Shown: piece by piece, positions 15,454 to 25,036 of the stretch | Layout: each line of letters starts with the position of its first letter | Numbering within the stretch: the first letter of the stretch is position 1 | Source: Halanaerobium sp. | Lineage (GTDB): Bacteria > Bacillota > Halanaerobiia > Halanaerobiales > Halanaerobiaceae | Assembly: GCA_003070825.1 (NCBI GenBank) | Contig: QBLP01000005.1 | Location: 1 to 26,468, forward strand | Length of the DNA: 26,468 nucleotides | Direction: 5' to 3' | The notes under the pieces: model-generated | The model's input: only the letters and a program-made list of their open reading frames with translations | Databases searched by the model: none | Told to the model about the DNA's origin: nothing | Position numbers and translations under genes: made by a program

Positions 15454-15542
15454 TTCCTAATTCCTCCAGGTAAATCAATTATCTTTTATCCAGCTTGATT
15501 GTCATTCTGTAATTCCATTAGTTATTTCTGCTTCGACTTATA

Positions 15543-17228
15543 TTAAAATGTATTTCCAATACTGAAGTAAAGCTGACCATCCTGTTCCTCATCCCAGCCG
15601 TAGTCCAAGCGCAACTGGCCTACAGGGGTGTTCATTCTAACTCCAAGCCCATAACCGTAATTAAGATCACTTAGAGAAATACTATCCCTTTCTTCCCAGA
15701 CATTACCGGCATCTGTAAAGATTACCCCGGTAAAGCTCTCATTAAAGGGTATTCTGTATTCTAAGTTTAATAATAATAGGTTATTATTTGGCTGACCTTC
15801 AATATCAAAGTCGCTGCGCTCATAACCGCGCAGGCTGTCCGAACCTCCGAGATCATATTCTTCAGAGTCTAATGGAGTTCTGGGTTCACTCAAACCAAGT
15901 TTCATCCTTACCGCCCAGGCATGGTCACTAAATCCCTGATAATAATGACGGGTATCCAGATTGAATTTAGTAAAGTCCATTTCTCCACCAATAAAACCAC
16001 CTGCTTGTTCGATTTCAAAGTTATTTATTGAGCCAGAGGTGGGATGGAATCTGTTATTAGAAGTATCTCTGCTGAAACCAAGAGTTACTGAGCGAAGGCT
16101 ATTATCATACTCAATTACATTACTATCACTCCGAATTGCTTTTGTATCCTGAGCTCTATATCTCAGTGATGTCCTCCACTGATTTGGCAGTGAATAGCCA
16201 AAGCTTACACTACCACCTTTACTTTCTTTCGTGTATTCCCCTATATTATCGGTTCTTTTACTTTCGCGATCATAAATACTGAAACCAAATGAAAAATCAC
16301 TCTGTAATAGATAAGGCTCATAAAAGTTTAAAGAATATGTTGTTGTATCACCAAACTGCCATTTGGCACTGATATTCTGACCGTTGCCAAAAAGATTCTT
16401 CTCACTTACATCAACAAAGCCCAGCCAGCCATCTGTAGAGCTATAACCACCACCAAAATTAAGTCTCCCTGTTTTGGCTTCATCTAAATTTATTACCAGT
16501 TTAGCAAGGTTTTTCTCACTGTCTACTCGCTGTAGTTCAGGGTTAATGTTTTCAAAAAATTCGAGTCTGTGCAAATTTTGATAACCCCGCTGAATTTTTT
16601 TAATGTTTATGATATCCCCTGCTTCGATTGGCATTTCTCTTAAGATAACATCATCGTTAGTTTTTGTATTACCACTGATCTCGACTGAATCGAGATATCC
16701 GGGGCTGATTTCAACTGTCAGCACACCTTCCTCAGAAATATTCACATTTTTATAACGGGCCAGAATATAGCCGTCATCCTGCATTTTTTCCTGAAAAGAC
16801 TTTAAATTCTCATTCATCTTTTTTACATTTAAAACTGTCTCCACTTTGAGGTCAAGTGCTTCTTTGATTTCTGCCTCAGTGTATAAACCTTCGTTGCCTG
16901 AAATCTTAATTTCCTTCAAGACAGGATTTTCTACAACTTCAAAAATTACATTCAGACCACCTTCAAAATTTTCAAAAACAATATTCACATCAGAAAAATA
17001 ACCAAGATCAAAAATCGACTGCATATCTGACCGCAGGGCTTCCTGGTCAGTCTGATCTCCAACCTCAGTTTTGACTGCATTTAAAATTTCAAAATCACTA
17101 ACATACTCATTTCCTTCAACTGTGATTTTAGTAATCTCATCAATTGGAATGTTTTGAGCTACAGTTGAACCGGCAAAAGTAATCGTTAGGGTCAAAATCA
17201 AAAATGCTGTTAATAAAACTTTTCTCAT
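15543..17228 (-). CDS. bamA: Outer-membrane assembly factor BamA (Omp85)
   Basis: A 561-residue Omp85 protein that folds and inserts beta-barrels into the outer membrane. It has a signal peptide (1-24, ending TVAQ) and three POTRA domains (about 31-100, 103-177 and 178-251) against five in E. coli. The 16-strand barrel (255-561) carries the L6 motif SDSLRGYE and ends FSIGNTF. ATG start with AGGAGG seven bases upstream, 11 bases after tamB ends. The reduced POTRA count suggests fewer accessory Bam lipoproteins; none is encoded here. Given the adjacent tamB, a TamA-like assignment was considered, but the following skp-lpxD order is that of bamA. Confidence 0.93.
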   Translation of the reverse strand: MRKVLLTAFLILTLTITFAGSTVAQNIPIDEITKITVEGNEYVSDFEILNAVKTEVGDQTDQEALRSDMQSIFDLGYFSDVNIVFENFEGGLNVIFEVVENPVLKEIKISGNEGLYTEAEIKEALDLKVETVLNVKKMNENLKSFQEKMQDDGYILARYKNVNISEEGVLTVEISPGYLDSVEISGNTKTNDDVILREMPIEAGDIINIKKIQRGYQNLHRLEFFENINPELQRVDSEKNLAKLVINLDEAKTGRLNFGGGYSSTDGWLGFVDVSEKNLFGNGQNISAKWQFGDTTTYSLNFYEPYLLQSDFSFGFSIYDRESKRTDNIGEYTKESKGGSVSFGYSLPNQWRTSLRYRAQDTKAIRSDSNVIEYDNSLRSVTLGFSRDTSNNRFHPTSGSINNFEIEQAGGFIGGEMDFTKFNLDTRHYYQGFSDHAWAVRMKLGLSEPRTPLDSEEYDLGGSDSLRGYERSDFDIEGQPNNNLLLLNLEYRIPFNESFTGVIFTDAGNVWEERDSISLSDLNYGYGLGVRMNTPVGQLRLDYGWDEEQDGQLYFSIGNTF

Positions 17229-17239
17229 TTCTCTGCCTC

Positions 17240-20200
17240 CTAAAATTCAATTTCTGTTTCTATACTGATCTGATATTCGTCATCTCCAAAATAAGTGCCT
17301 TTTAAAACTGTGGGTTCTGTCAATTTATATTGGAAAGATATTTCTCCTCGGCGTCCTTCTTCATCAAAAAAGGATGCATACTCTAAGTAAAGTTTATCTG
17401 TAATATTTTTCCCTAAGTAAATTGCAAATTCTCTCTCCAGACCATACTGAAAAGCATCAATCTCTGCTCTGTCTAGGGAGAAAATCGTGGCAACATCTGA
17501 CTCCAGATCAGAAATTACTCCCCGCTGCAGAAATGAATTGACTATCCGCATTAACTCCTGCCAGATAATATTTTGAATCCCTATATCCTCTCCCCCAATT
17601 ATAGCAGAACCAAGAGCTCCCCGGGTAGAAAGCAGATTTAAAATCTCATCTTCTGTCAGATCAGAATTTGAGCTCAGGGTAATCCGCATATTATCTGCAG
17701 AACCTGTTAAGTTGATATTAATTTCATTTCCACCAGCATAGGTAACCGCGTTAACACTAAGGGTTGGAATGTCTCCTTCATCAACCGGAGTAAAGACTGC
17801 TTCTGCGTTTTCCAGCCTAAAACGGGAATTATAATAAGTAAAGGTACCCTCTTCACTACGCAGGCGGCCTTCCATTGCCAGCGGATCCTCCAGCTGATTA
17901 TTAAATTGGAGATTAAGACTACCGTTTTCCACCAAAATTTCCATATTCTCATTTTCAACAGTTACATTTTCTCCCGGTCTGATGTTCAGATTTAATTCCG
18001 GGACAAAGGCATCGGGATTGACCTCATTTTCTGGCCACTCAAAAGGAATCCCAATCACAAAATCATAGACCAGCAGATCTCCCTCGAGTAAAGGATTAAC
18101 TAATGGACCAGTAAAATTAAGATCTGCGTCAAAGTCTCCCGCCAGAGAGCCCTGTTCAAAATAAAGCTTCTGACCACTCAGTGATAAATCCCAGGCATTT
18201 TCGGGATCAGATAAATTTAAAGCTCCCTCAATCCTAAAGTCACCTTCAGCAAAACGGCCGCTTAGATTATCAATAACCGCACTTCTGTCCTGAAGATCAA
18301 TCTTTAGATCCAGGTCTTCAATTGGGTCTGTAAGACCAAGCTCCAGAGTGTCAGCTTCAAGGTCAAGATTACCACTTAAAGTAGGAGATTCAAGACTACC
18401 CTCGGCTCTAAAAGAACCATTAATTCTACCGGAAGCAGAATAATCTTCGCCCAGAAAAGAAACCAGGAATCCAAGGGGCAGAGACTCCAGATTTGAACTT
18501 AAATTTAATTCCTGATCAATCATAGAATAACTGCCATCAAGGTTGAGAGAACCACCCTGGCGATAATTAATGATCTCTGAAATTGAAAACCTCCGGTTGC
18601 TCTCAAGTATAACTTCTCCTTCAACCTGGTCCAGAAGATTGTTATTTACACTCAACTCTCTCAACTTATGGTCAAATCTGACTACAGGAGAACTGAGACT
18701 TCCCTCCACAGTACCACTAAAATCAACTAAACTTTTTAAATTCAAATTAAAATCATACTGTCTGGAACTAAAATCAATTCTAATTCCTGAGCCCTCAAAA
18801 TTGAGAGACAGAGAGTCATTAATTGTCCCAGCTAAGTTTAGGCTTCCCTGACCTGATTTAGAACTGGCACTGATGTCCATCCGAGCCTGATAATCCCTTC
18901 CCTGAGAATTTAGATCTACATTTCCAGTAAAAATAAACTCAGATGTCAGAGGATAAAAGTCAATAAATTTACGAGTTAACTCTCTGGTTGGGACCTCGAT
19001 CAGTTTAAGATTTAGCGTGCTTTTTAGCTTGCTATTTATATCAAATATTTGACCACTCAAATTATAGCTGCCAGAATCAACAGCAAAATTAAAACGGTCA
19101 ATTAAAATTTTGTTTTCATTAACTATAAAACTGAGAAAATTATCGCCTATCTCCAGATCAAGCTCTGCATAACTTAAGTTTTTAGACTGAAGCTGGAAAT
19201 CAAAAACCGGCTTCTCAAGTGCACCACGCAGATGTCCTTCTAAAGAAAGGCTACCGTCAATATCACTGGCATATTGATAATTATTTAAATAGTCTGCAGG
19301 CTCAAAACCACTGAGGCTTAAATCAATATCAAAACCTTCTTCAAAGTTAAAGCTGCCCACCGCCTTGAGACTTAAATTCTGCTGCTCAGCAGTTAAATTT
19401 TCAACTATAAAATCACCATTAGTTCTGCTGATTTCAGCTTCCAGTTTAGAAAACTCGATCTCCTGTCCATCTAATTGCAGAATACTGTTGCCAGCTGCAA
19501 ATTTTAAGTCAAGATCATAATCAGCCAGGCTGCCTTTAATTCCTGCCTGCAGCTGAACTTCGCCGTTTAAAGGAATTTCTTGCGAACTGAAATCCTCTAG
19601 ATCCTGAAAATATAGATCCTGACTGTTAAGCTTGAGATCAAGTTCCGCCTGTTCCAGACTGGAAATTTTTCTGATCTCACCTGAAGCAGAAATTCCTGCC
19701 TGAGCAATCCCTGCCTGGAAATTATTGATTTTTAAATTATCATTTTCATAATCTGCCGATAAGTTTAAATCCCTAAGCTGATAACTGTCGTAATTTAGCT
19801 CTGACATTTTGAGATGAATACTGGCTGATGGACTGCTAAAAGAATTAGAAATTGACCCCTCCACATAATCTATATCAGAATCAAGTTCCTTTAAAAGTTC
19901 TAAATGATCAGCTGTAAACTCGTTAAGTAGATCAGCTTCCAGATTTCGGGCTGCATATCGGAGCTGTATTGATTGTGTGTCGAAATCCAGCTCTCCCATT
20001 AAATCCAGTTGACCATAATCTGAATTGAGTTTTAACGCATTAAGAAAAAGCTTGTTATCTGTATACCAGAAAGAACTGTCCACTTCAAAATCTGAGTTTG
20101 AAGCGGCTGTTTTAAAAGCTAAATTAAAATCTCCATTTACGGAAATAGCGTCGATCCCATTATATATGCCAGCGGCATCAATTTTAAAATTTAAATTTCT

Positions 20201-21682
20201 ATCTTTTATTCTGTCTATCTGACTGAGGTAATTATTATTTTCAAAGTACTCTATTTGGCTGAGCTGGGAAAGTATTTTTTCGGAAATAATAAAATCTTCT
20301 GCTTCAGCGCTCAAAAGATAGTTTTTTTCGGTCAAATTATAGCTTCCTTTTAAATTAAGCTGATTATCTTCACCCATTATAAATTCGGCTCTGTTGACAA
20401 AAATCTCATTTTGAGCCAGCATTAGAGATATTTCTGCTCTTTCCAGGTTCGAATAATCACTTTTCAACTCCGAAGCTGAGACTTCTGCTCTTGCTGTTTG
20501 AATCCGATTTGACTCTGCAGCCAGCTGAAGAGCAAAGTCAAAACTGCCTTTATATAAATAAGGTCTTAAAAATTTATAATCAAAATTAAAATTTTGGGCC
20601 CTTAGTTTCAGATCATAATCCTGAGTCTGCTTCCAGTTAAAACTTAAATCAACCGGATTTTGGTCCAAAAAAACTCTACTTTCAGCAATCGAAAGTTTCA
20701 TTTCAGGACCTGCAAGCTGAATATTTAAGATAGGAGCAGTTAGTTTTATATCCTCCTTCTGAGCTGGTTGAGAGCTGTAGCTGCTCATTAGTGCTAAGTT
20801 TTCAATATCAAGCTGAGCTTTATAATCCTGAAGCCTGTGATTCTTAAAACTGATTTCTCCTCTGGCTGAACTGAGGCCTCTGAGAGTTTCTAAATCAAGC
20901 TCAAATCCCTGATAATTAAATTCGGATACAGCTATATTAGCTGCTAATTCTGCCATTCTAAAATCTCTGGCATAAAAATAAAGTTCGGCCCTGGAATTTT
21001 TTCTGTCAAACTGCAGCTCTAATTTATTTATATTAAAGTTAATTAGGTTCCGACCGCCAGCAAGCTGCAACTGATTAAGCTTCAGAGCTGTAGTAATATT
21101 TAGAGTATAAATACTGCCTGCTTCTGCTGTCAGACCGAGCTGTAGGTCAGTTAATTTTAGATCAACAGCTTCCGAACTTAAATTTAAACTGGAATTTCTA
21201 ATGTTGACTTTTAGGTCTGACAGATAATCCGGCAGATTAAGCTCAGTTAGAAAATCAGGATCATTCAGCACAGTTCTTAGATTTTCAGTACTGTCTGGAT
21301 TTTGAGTGCCATCTGAATTATCAGTTAAATTAAGAAACTGATTAAGCTGATTTTGGACTTCAATTTTTGCTCCTAAAAGTTCTATAAACTCAATCTCAAT
21401 TATTTCGTCATCTCTAAAGTTAAGACTGTAATCAAGATTCAAAGCTTCAGCTTTGAAATAACTCCCCTCACCGTTAGTAAATTCAAACTGATTGAGTCGA
21501 ATTCGATTCAGAGGCCATAAAGAGACAGAGCTGAAAGAAATCTCTCCCTCAAATCTTTCTTCCAGAAAAGCAATAATATCGTCTTTAAAATACCGGGGCA
21601 GACCACTCAGCAGGCTTAAAAAATAGGCTGTAATAAGCAGTAAAATTAAAAGCCCCAAAAGATATTTAATTTGCTTATCCAT
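17240..21682 (-). CDS. tamB: TamB-like envelope protein (AsmA/DUF490 family)
   Basis: A 1480-residue protein with one N-terminal membrane anchor (residues 6-26) and then a very long run of amphipathic beta strands forming the TamB/AsmA hydrophobic groove. The C-terminal DUF490 part begins around residue 1130 and includes RITLSSNSDLTEDEILNLLS, then YLGKNITDKLYLEYASFF, with a final strand ending ETEIEF. TamB-type proteins bridge the inner and outer membranes and are linked to phospholipid transport and to OMP/translocator assembly with an Omp85 partner. ATG start with GGAGG seven bases upstream. It directly precedes bamA by 11 bases, which argues that BamA (or a single Omp85) is its partner in this organism. 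Confidence 0.92.
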   Translation of the reverse strand: MDKQIKYLLGLLILLLITAYFLSLLSGLPRYFKDDIIAFLEERFEGEISFSSVSLWPLNRIRLNQFEFTNGEGSYFKAEALNLDYSLNFRDDEIIEIEFIELLGAKIEVQNQLNQFLNLTDNSDGTQNPDSTENLRTVLNDPDFLTELNLPDYLSDLKVNIRNSSLNLSSEAVDLKLTDLQLGLTAEAGSIYTLNITTALKLNQLQLAGGRNLINFNINKLELQFDRKNSRAELYFYARDFRMAELAANIAVSEFNYQGFELDLETLRGLSSARGEISFKNHRLQDYKAQLDIENLALMSSYSSQPAQKEDIKLTAPILNIQLAGPEMKLSIAESRVFLDQNPVDLSFNWKQTQDYDLKLRAQNFNFDYKFLRPYLYKGSFDFALQLAAESNRIQTARAEVSASELKSDYSNLERAEISLMLAQNEIFVNRAEFIMGEDNQLNLKGSYNLTEKNYLLSAEAEDFIISEKILSQLSQIEYFENNNYLSQIDRIKDRNLNFKIDAAGIYNGIDAISVNGDFNLAFKTAASNSDFEVDSSFWYTDNKLFLNALKLNSDYGQLDLMGELDFDTQSIQLRYAARNLEADLLNEFTADHLELLKELDSDIDYVEGSISNSFSSPSASIHLKMSELNYDSYQLRDLNLSADYENDNLKINNFQAGIAQAGISASGEIRKISSLEQAELDLKLNSQDLYFQDLEDFSSQEIPLNGEVQLQAGIKGSLADYDLDLKFAAGNSILQLDGQEIEFSKLEAEISRTNGDFIVENLTAEQQNLSLKAVGSFNFEEGFDIDLSLSGFEPADYLNNYQYASDIDGSLSLEGHLRGALEKPVFDFQLQSKNLSYAELDLEIGDNFLSFIVNENKILIDRFNFAVDSGSYNLSGQIFDINSKLKSTLNLKLIEVPTRELTRKFIDFYPLTSEFIFTGNVDLNSQGRDYQARMDISASSKSGQGSLNLAGTINDSLSLNFEGSGIRIDFSSRQYDFNLNLKSLVDFSGTVEGSLSSPVVRFDHKLRELSVNNNLLDQVEGEVILESNRRFSISEIINYRQGGSLNLDGSYSMIDQELNLSSNLESLPLGFLVSFLGEDYSASGRINGSFRAEGSLESPTLSGNLDLEADTLELGLTDPIEDLDLKIDLQDRSAVIDNLSGRFAEGDFRIEGALNLSDPENAWDLSLSGQKLYFEQGSLAGDFDADLNFTGPLVNPLLEGDLLVYDFVIGIPFEWPENEVNPDAFVPELNLNIRPGENVTVENENMEILVENGSLNLQFNNQLEDPLAMEGRLRSEEGTFTYYNSRFRLENAEAVFTPVDEGDIPTLSVNAVTYAGGNEININLTGSADNMRITLSSNSDLTEDEILNLLSTRGALGSAIIGGEDIGIQNIIWQELMRIVNSFLQRGVISDLESDVATIFSLDRAEIDAFQYGLEREFAIYLGKNITDKLYLEYASFFDEEGRRGEISFQYKLTEPTVLKGTYFGDDEYQISIETEIEF

Positions 21683-21718
21683 TTAAAAACCTCCATAGAA
21701 AGCTCTCAGAAAAAAGAT

Positions 21719-23626
21719 TTAATACTGCTTTTTTATATTATTTATCGGACCTGCGGTATTGTCTCCTTCCACAGAACTTACTTCTGCCTCCCCTGCGCTG
21801 TCTCTACTGGCCGGGTCCATAATTTCTAGATCAAGATTCAGACTCCCCTCCAGCACATAGTCAGTGGAATAGCGTTCTTTAATTTCTTCATCAACATTTT
21901 CCAATTCATCAGCTTTCTGCTGCCCTTTCTCAGCTGTCTGGGCTTCCGAATCTCCTTCGGTAGATTCTCCCTCATTGTCATGTCTGGGAGCTGTTTCGCT
22001 GCTCTCCTGATAGATCGGAGCAGCATAAGAAGGGTATAACTGTAAAATTAGATCATTATTATCCGGAGAATCCAGATATGAGTTAAGCATTGACTCGAAA
22101 CTTTTGTGCCCTGAAATTTCGGCTTCATTTAAGCCTCCACTGCTCTGAATCTGAGTCGAGCTTTCTTCCGGCCGCATAGTCTCACCTGTATAGCCGCCAT
22201 CAATAAAAAGGGTTGCAATACCCGGTTCTACATCTTTGGGCACCTTAAGTGTAAGTTTCTTTGTTTCGGTTCCATTCCGGTAGCGGTGTAAAGTCACCTC
22301 TACCTCAAGTTCATCTCCCGGGTAAATCTTATCATTTAAAACTTTCGCTTCCTGAATCAGCGCCACACTGTCACTTTTATTGAAATCTAAATCCAGTCTA
22401 ATATCAATTAAATTAACCTCTTTAAAAGGATTGGTCAAAATCAAATCTAAAAGCTGAGAAAAATCATAAAGAGCCATGCTGCCAATGTCATTCTGACTGT
22501 AGTACATATTACTTGATTCTATCTGAAGCTGTGGCAGTCCCCTTCCCATGATTTTTACTCTAGATTCTGCTGATCCAGGTCCAATCCTGTCCAGGGCAGA
22601 GTCGACCGCCTGTAAGGCTGCACTATTGGCCAGCGAAGAGAAAAAATATTCGTCATTAATAATCTGAAGATTGACTTCTTCCAGTAATCTGCCATTTTCT
22701 GAAATAGAAATATACAGGGGAGTTATCCTGGGATAGGTATCTATTCTACCTGCGATTCCAGCCCCTCTATCCTGAGTTACAGAGCCCAGAAGTCTGCTGA
22801 ATGGTGAACCAAGTTTAAATGGCTGTTCTGAACTAGGTATTACTGCATTGATATTGGCTCTACTTAAAAGATAATTAACCTCTCCCTTATTTGTAAACGG
22901 GTGTCCAAAAGCTAAAAACTGTCCCTGATCAACATAGGTCAGAGTCCCTATCGAAGCGACACTGATATCACCTCTTACCAGCTGAACCGCAATTGCTTCT
23001 CCTGGTTCAGGCGGCCTGCTGATCTTGTCCTCTTCTTCAATTCCGGAACCTGGAATCACATCCAGATTTAATTGAGCCAGATTTTCTTCCAGCCTTTTCA
23101 GAGCTCTGCCGCTAATACCGCTGACCATGATCGGGCTTTTAGTTCTAATAATGTTTTCTCCCGGATTAAATTCTTCCAGTTCAAAATCGATATCACTAAT
23201 ATTACCACTGCTTTTTTCAACTTCATTATCCTCCAGAAGTTTTAACATCCTCCCAATAGGAGTAACTAGACCATACCGGTGATCACTGTTATTCCAGCCA
23301 TAACCGATTGCTCCAATCAACTGATCATTGAGATAGATGGGGCTGCCGCTCATCCCGGCAGCAATACCACCATATTCCTCTACCTTATCTCCTGTCAGCT
23401 TAATTAATATTAAATCCTCATCTAAACTTCGGTTGTCCAGCACGTCAACTATTTTTACTTCAAATTTTTCTATCCTGGTACCAGAAAAAACAGTCTTCCC
23501 ATAGCCTGTCATTCCTGCTTCTACTTCATCTAATGGCATAATCTTTTCGGCGGCAAAAACCGGAGTATTTATTAAAATAAGAACTATAAAAATATAAAAT
23601 AAAATTTTAGCTGTCTTCCTTTTCAA
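21719..23626 (-). CDS. SpoIVB-type (S55) serine peptidase domain protein
   Basis: A 635-residue exported protein. Residues 1-25 are a signal peptide ending VFAA. Residues 29-300 match the S55/SpoIVB-like domain: PLDEVEAGMTGYGKTVFSG, the Ser motif GIAAGMSGSPIYL (Ser93/Ser95), then AIAVQLVRGDISVASIGTLT and the His motif FLAFGHPFTNKG (His242). A beta-rich middle part follows, and residues about 540-600 are an acidic, low-complexity tail. Sporulation SpoIVB cleaves SpoIVFA, but this longer form, lacking a visible PDZ domain, is known mostly from diderms and has no established substrate. The start is TTG, with GGAGAGTG upstream. It sits between mreB and tamB, so an envelope quality-control role is plausible. 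Activity is not proven by sequence. Confidence 0.82.
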   Translation of the reverse strand: MKRKTAKILFYIFIVLILINTPVFAAEKIMPLDEVEAGMTGYGKTVFSGTRIEKFEVKIVDVLDNRSLDEDLILIKLTGDKVEEYGGIAAGMSGSPIYLNDQLIGAIGYGWNNSDHRYGLVTPIGRMLKLLEDNEVEKSSGNISDIDFELEEFNPGENIIRTKSPIMVSGISGRALKRLEENLAQLNLDVIPGSGIEEEDKISRPPEPGEAIAVQLVRGDISVASIGTLTYVDQGQFLAFGHPFTNKGEVNYLLSRANINAVIPSSEQPFKLGSPFSRLLGSVTQDRGAGIAGRIDTYPRITPLYISISENGRLLEEVNLQIINDEYFFSSLANSAALQAVDSALDRIGPGSAESRVKIMGRGLPQLQIESSNMYYSQNDIGSMALYDFSQLLDLILTNPFKEVNLIDIRLDLDFNKSDSVALIQEAKVLNDKIYPGDELEVEVTLHRYRNGTETKKLTLKVPKDVEPGIATLFIDGGYTGETMRPEESSTQIQSSGGLNEAEISGHKSFESMLNSYLDSPDNNDLILQLYPSYAAPIYQESSETAPRHDNEGESTEGDSEAQTAEKGQQKADELENVDEEIKERYSTDYVLEGSLNLDLEIMDPASRDSAGEAEVSSVEGDNTAGPINNIKKQY

Positions 23627-23648
23627 TTAAATCACTCTCCAGTTACTT

Positions 23649-24683
23649 TTACGATAACATGCCCTGCTCACCTGTGCTTAAAACATTTGATATCCTGTCC
23701 AGTTCACTTAGAGCCTGTCCGGTTCCTTCTGCCACACAAACCAGTGGATCATCAGTTACAAAAGCACCAACCTCTGTCTGCCTGCTGATAAACTTATCCA
23801 GGCCTTCAAGCAGTGAACCACCACCTGTTAGGATAATTCCTTTTTCAACTATATCAGCTGATAATTCTGGGGGTGTTTTTTCCAGAACTCTCCTGGCGGC
23901 CTGAGCAATATTATCCAGCAGTTCTTTAAATGCTTTGTTAGTCTCTTCTGCTGACAATTCTATGTGGCGGGGCAGACCTGACATCAAATCTCTTCCTTTA
24001 ACTTCAAATTTAGCAGAAAAATTAGGATCTGCACTACCAATGTTAATTTTAATCTCTTCGGCAGTAGATTCTCCAATAACTAAGTTATAATTTTCTCGAA
24101 CATAGCGTACCAGAGCTTCATCAAATTTGTCACCACCGACTCTAATTGACTCACCAACTACTATTCCTCCAAGTGAAAGAACTGCTATTTCTGTTGTTCC
24201 ACCACCTATATCAATAACCATATTACCTTCTGCTTTCTCGATTCTGAGACCGGCCCCAATTGCAGCTGCTACCGGCTCTTCAATCAAAAAGGCCTTGCGC
24301 GCACCCACCTGTACTGCGGCCTCAAGAACCGCCCGACTTTCTACTCCTGTCACACCTACAGGGATACAGACCATAATTAGTGGTTTAATAAACCTGCTCT
24401 TAACCCCAACTTTTTTCAAAAAGCTTTTGAGCATCATCTCCGCTACCTCAAAATTTGCTATCACACCATCTTTTAGTGGTCTGACAACATCAATATTAGC
24501 TGGAGTCCTTCCGAGCATTCTCCTTGCTTCTTCTCCAACTGCAATCACTTTATTTGATTTGGAGTCAATAGCCACAAAAGAAGGTTCCTGCAGAACAATC
24601 CCTTTGTCACTTTCGTAAATAATAACAGTAGCCGTTCCTAAGTCAATTGCAATTTTCTTGCTGAATTTATTCAAAAGATTCAA
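23649..24683 (-). CDS. mreB: MreB/Mbl-family actin-like shape protein
   Basis: A protein of 344 residues with the actin-fold motifs: phosphate-1 IAIDLGTATVIIY, VRPLKDGVIANFEV, IEEPVAAAIGAGL, phosphate-2 MVIDIGGGTTEIAVLSLGG and the adenosine motif GIILTGGGSLLEGLD. MreB/Mbl filaments guide peptidoglycan synthesis along the inner membrane; sequence alone does not separate MreB from Mbl or MreBH here. No mreC/mreD follow, so this is a standalone copy. The frame opens at ATG 24689, but AAGGAG lies one base before it. The in-frame TTG at 24683 has ideal seven-base spacing and gives the usual short N-terminus. It is the first gene of the envelope cluster, 22 bases ahead of the S55 gene; no clear promoter was found in front. 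Confidence 0.92.
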   Translation of the reverse strand: MNLLNKFSKKIAIDLGTATVIIYESDKGIVLQEPSFVAIDSKSNKVIAVGEEARRMLGRTPANIDVVRPLKDGVIANFEVAEMMLKSFLKKVGVKSRFIKPLIMVCIPVGVTGVESRAVLEAAVQVGARKAFLIEEPVAAAIGAGLRIEKAEGNMVIDIGGGTTEIAVLSLGGIVVGESIRVGGDKFDEALVRYVRENYNLVIGESTAEEIKINIGSADPNFSAKFEVKGRDLMSGLPRHIELSAEETNKAFKELLDNIAQAARRVLEKTPPELSADIVEKGIILTGGGSLLEGLDKFISRQTEVGAFVTDDPLVCVAEGTGQALSELDRISNVLSTGEQGMLS

Positions 24684-24815
24684 TAGCATACTCCTTCCTT
24701 ATAATAACACTGTCTGTATTAAATAAGCATTTACAAAACAGTACTTTAAAATACATTCGCTCTACAATATAATTTCTCTAAAAATACAATGATTCCTGCT
24801 GTTTTAACTGATCAT

Positions 24816-24929
24816 TTATCCCTCCACTTCTCCTGATCTAACTACCGCTTCTTTGATGAATAAAGGACCGAAAATCTCAGTCAAAGCTGCTGTCAGAATC
24901 ATCATGTTAAAGATCATAAATATGAAACC
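24816..24929 (-). pseudogene. Decayed C-terminal fragment of a CPA2 antiporter
   Basis: In the 347-base gap between the antiporter and mreB genes, the minus strand encodes 37 codons ending in TAA at 24818-24816. The fragment includes MILTAALTEIFGPLFIKEAV and VRSGE. This closely matches the last 40 residues of the intact antiporter next door (LLLTAAMTEVFGPLLTKYAV, then VNAGE). Upstream in frame the similarity fades and a TAG stop follows 17 codons further up. There is no start codon with a ribosome-binding site. This is a remnant of a duplicated antiporter gene; the rest of the gap shows no other gene. Confidence 0.8.
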
Positions 24930-25036
24930 GCTACTGCAAATTATGCAGCTCAAATGCTGATTCTAAACTGTTTTACATTCTTACACCTCATTATAGACTA
25001 TCAATCTTAAAATAAAATTAAAAAGCAATAATACTT

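Noticed and set aside
24127..24618. Plus-strand open frame of 163 codons opposite the mreB gene
   Set aside because: The mreB frame on the other strand is fully conserved in motif content. The plus-strand frame is Ser/Thr/Pro/Ile-rich without domain features.
24690..24815. Promoter in front of the mreB-like gene
   Set aside because: Several TATA-like hexamers occur, but none has a -35 partner at 16-18 bases; I could not support a call.
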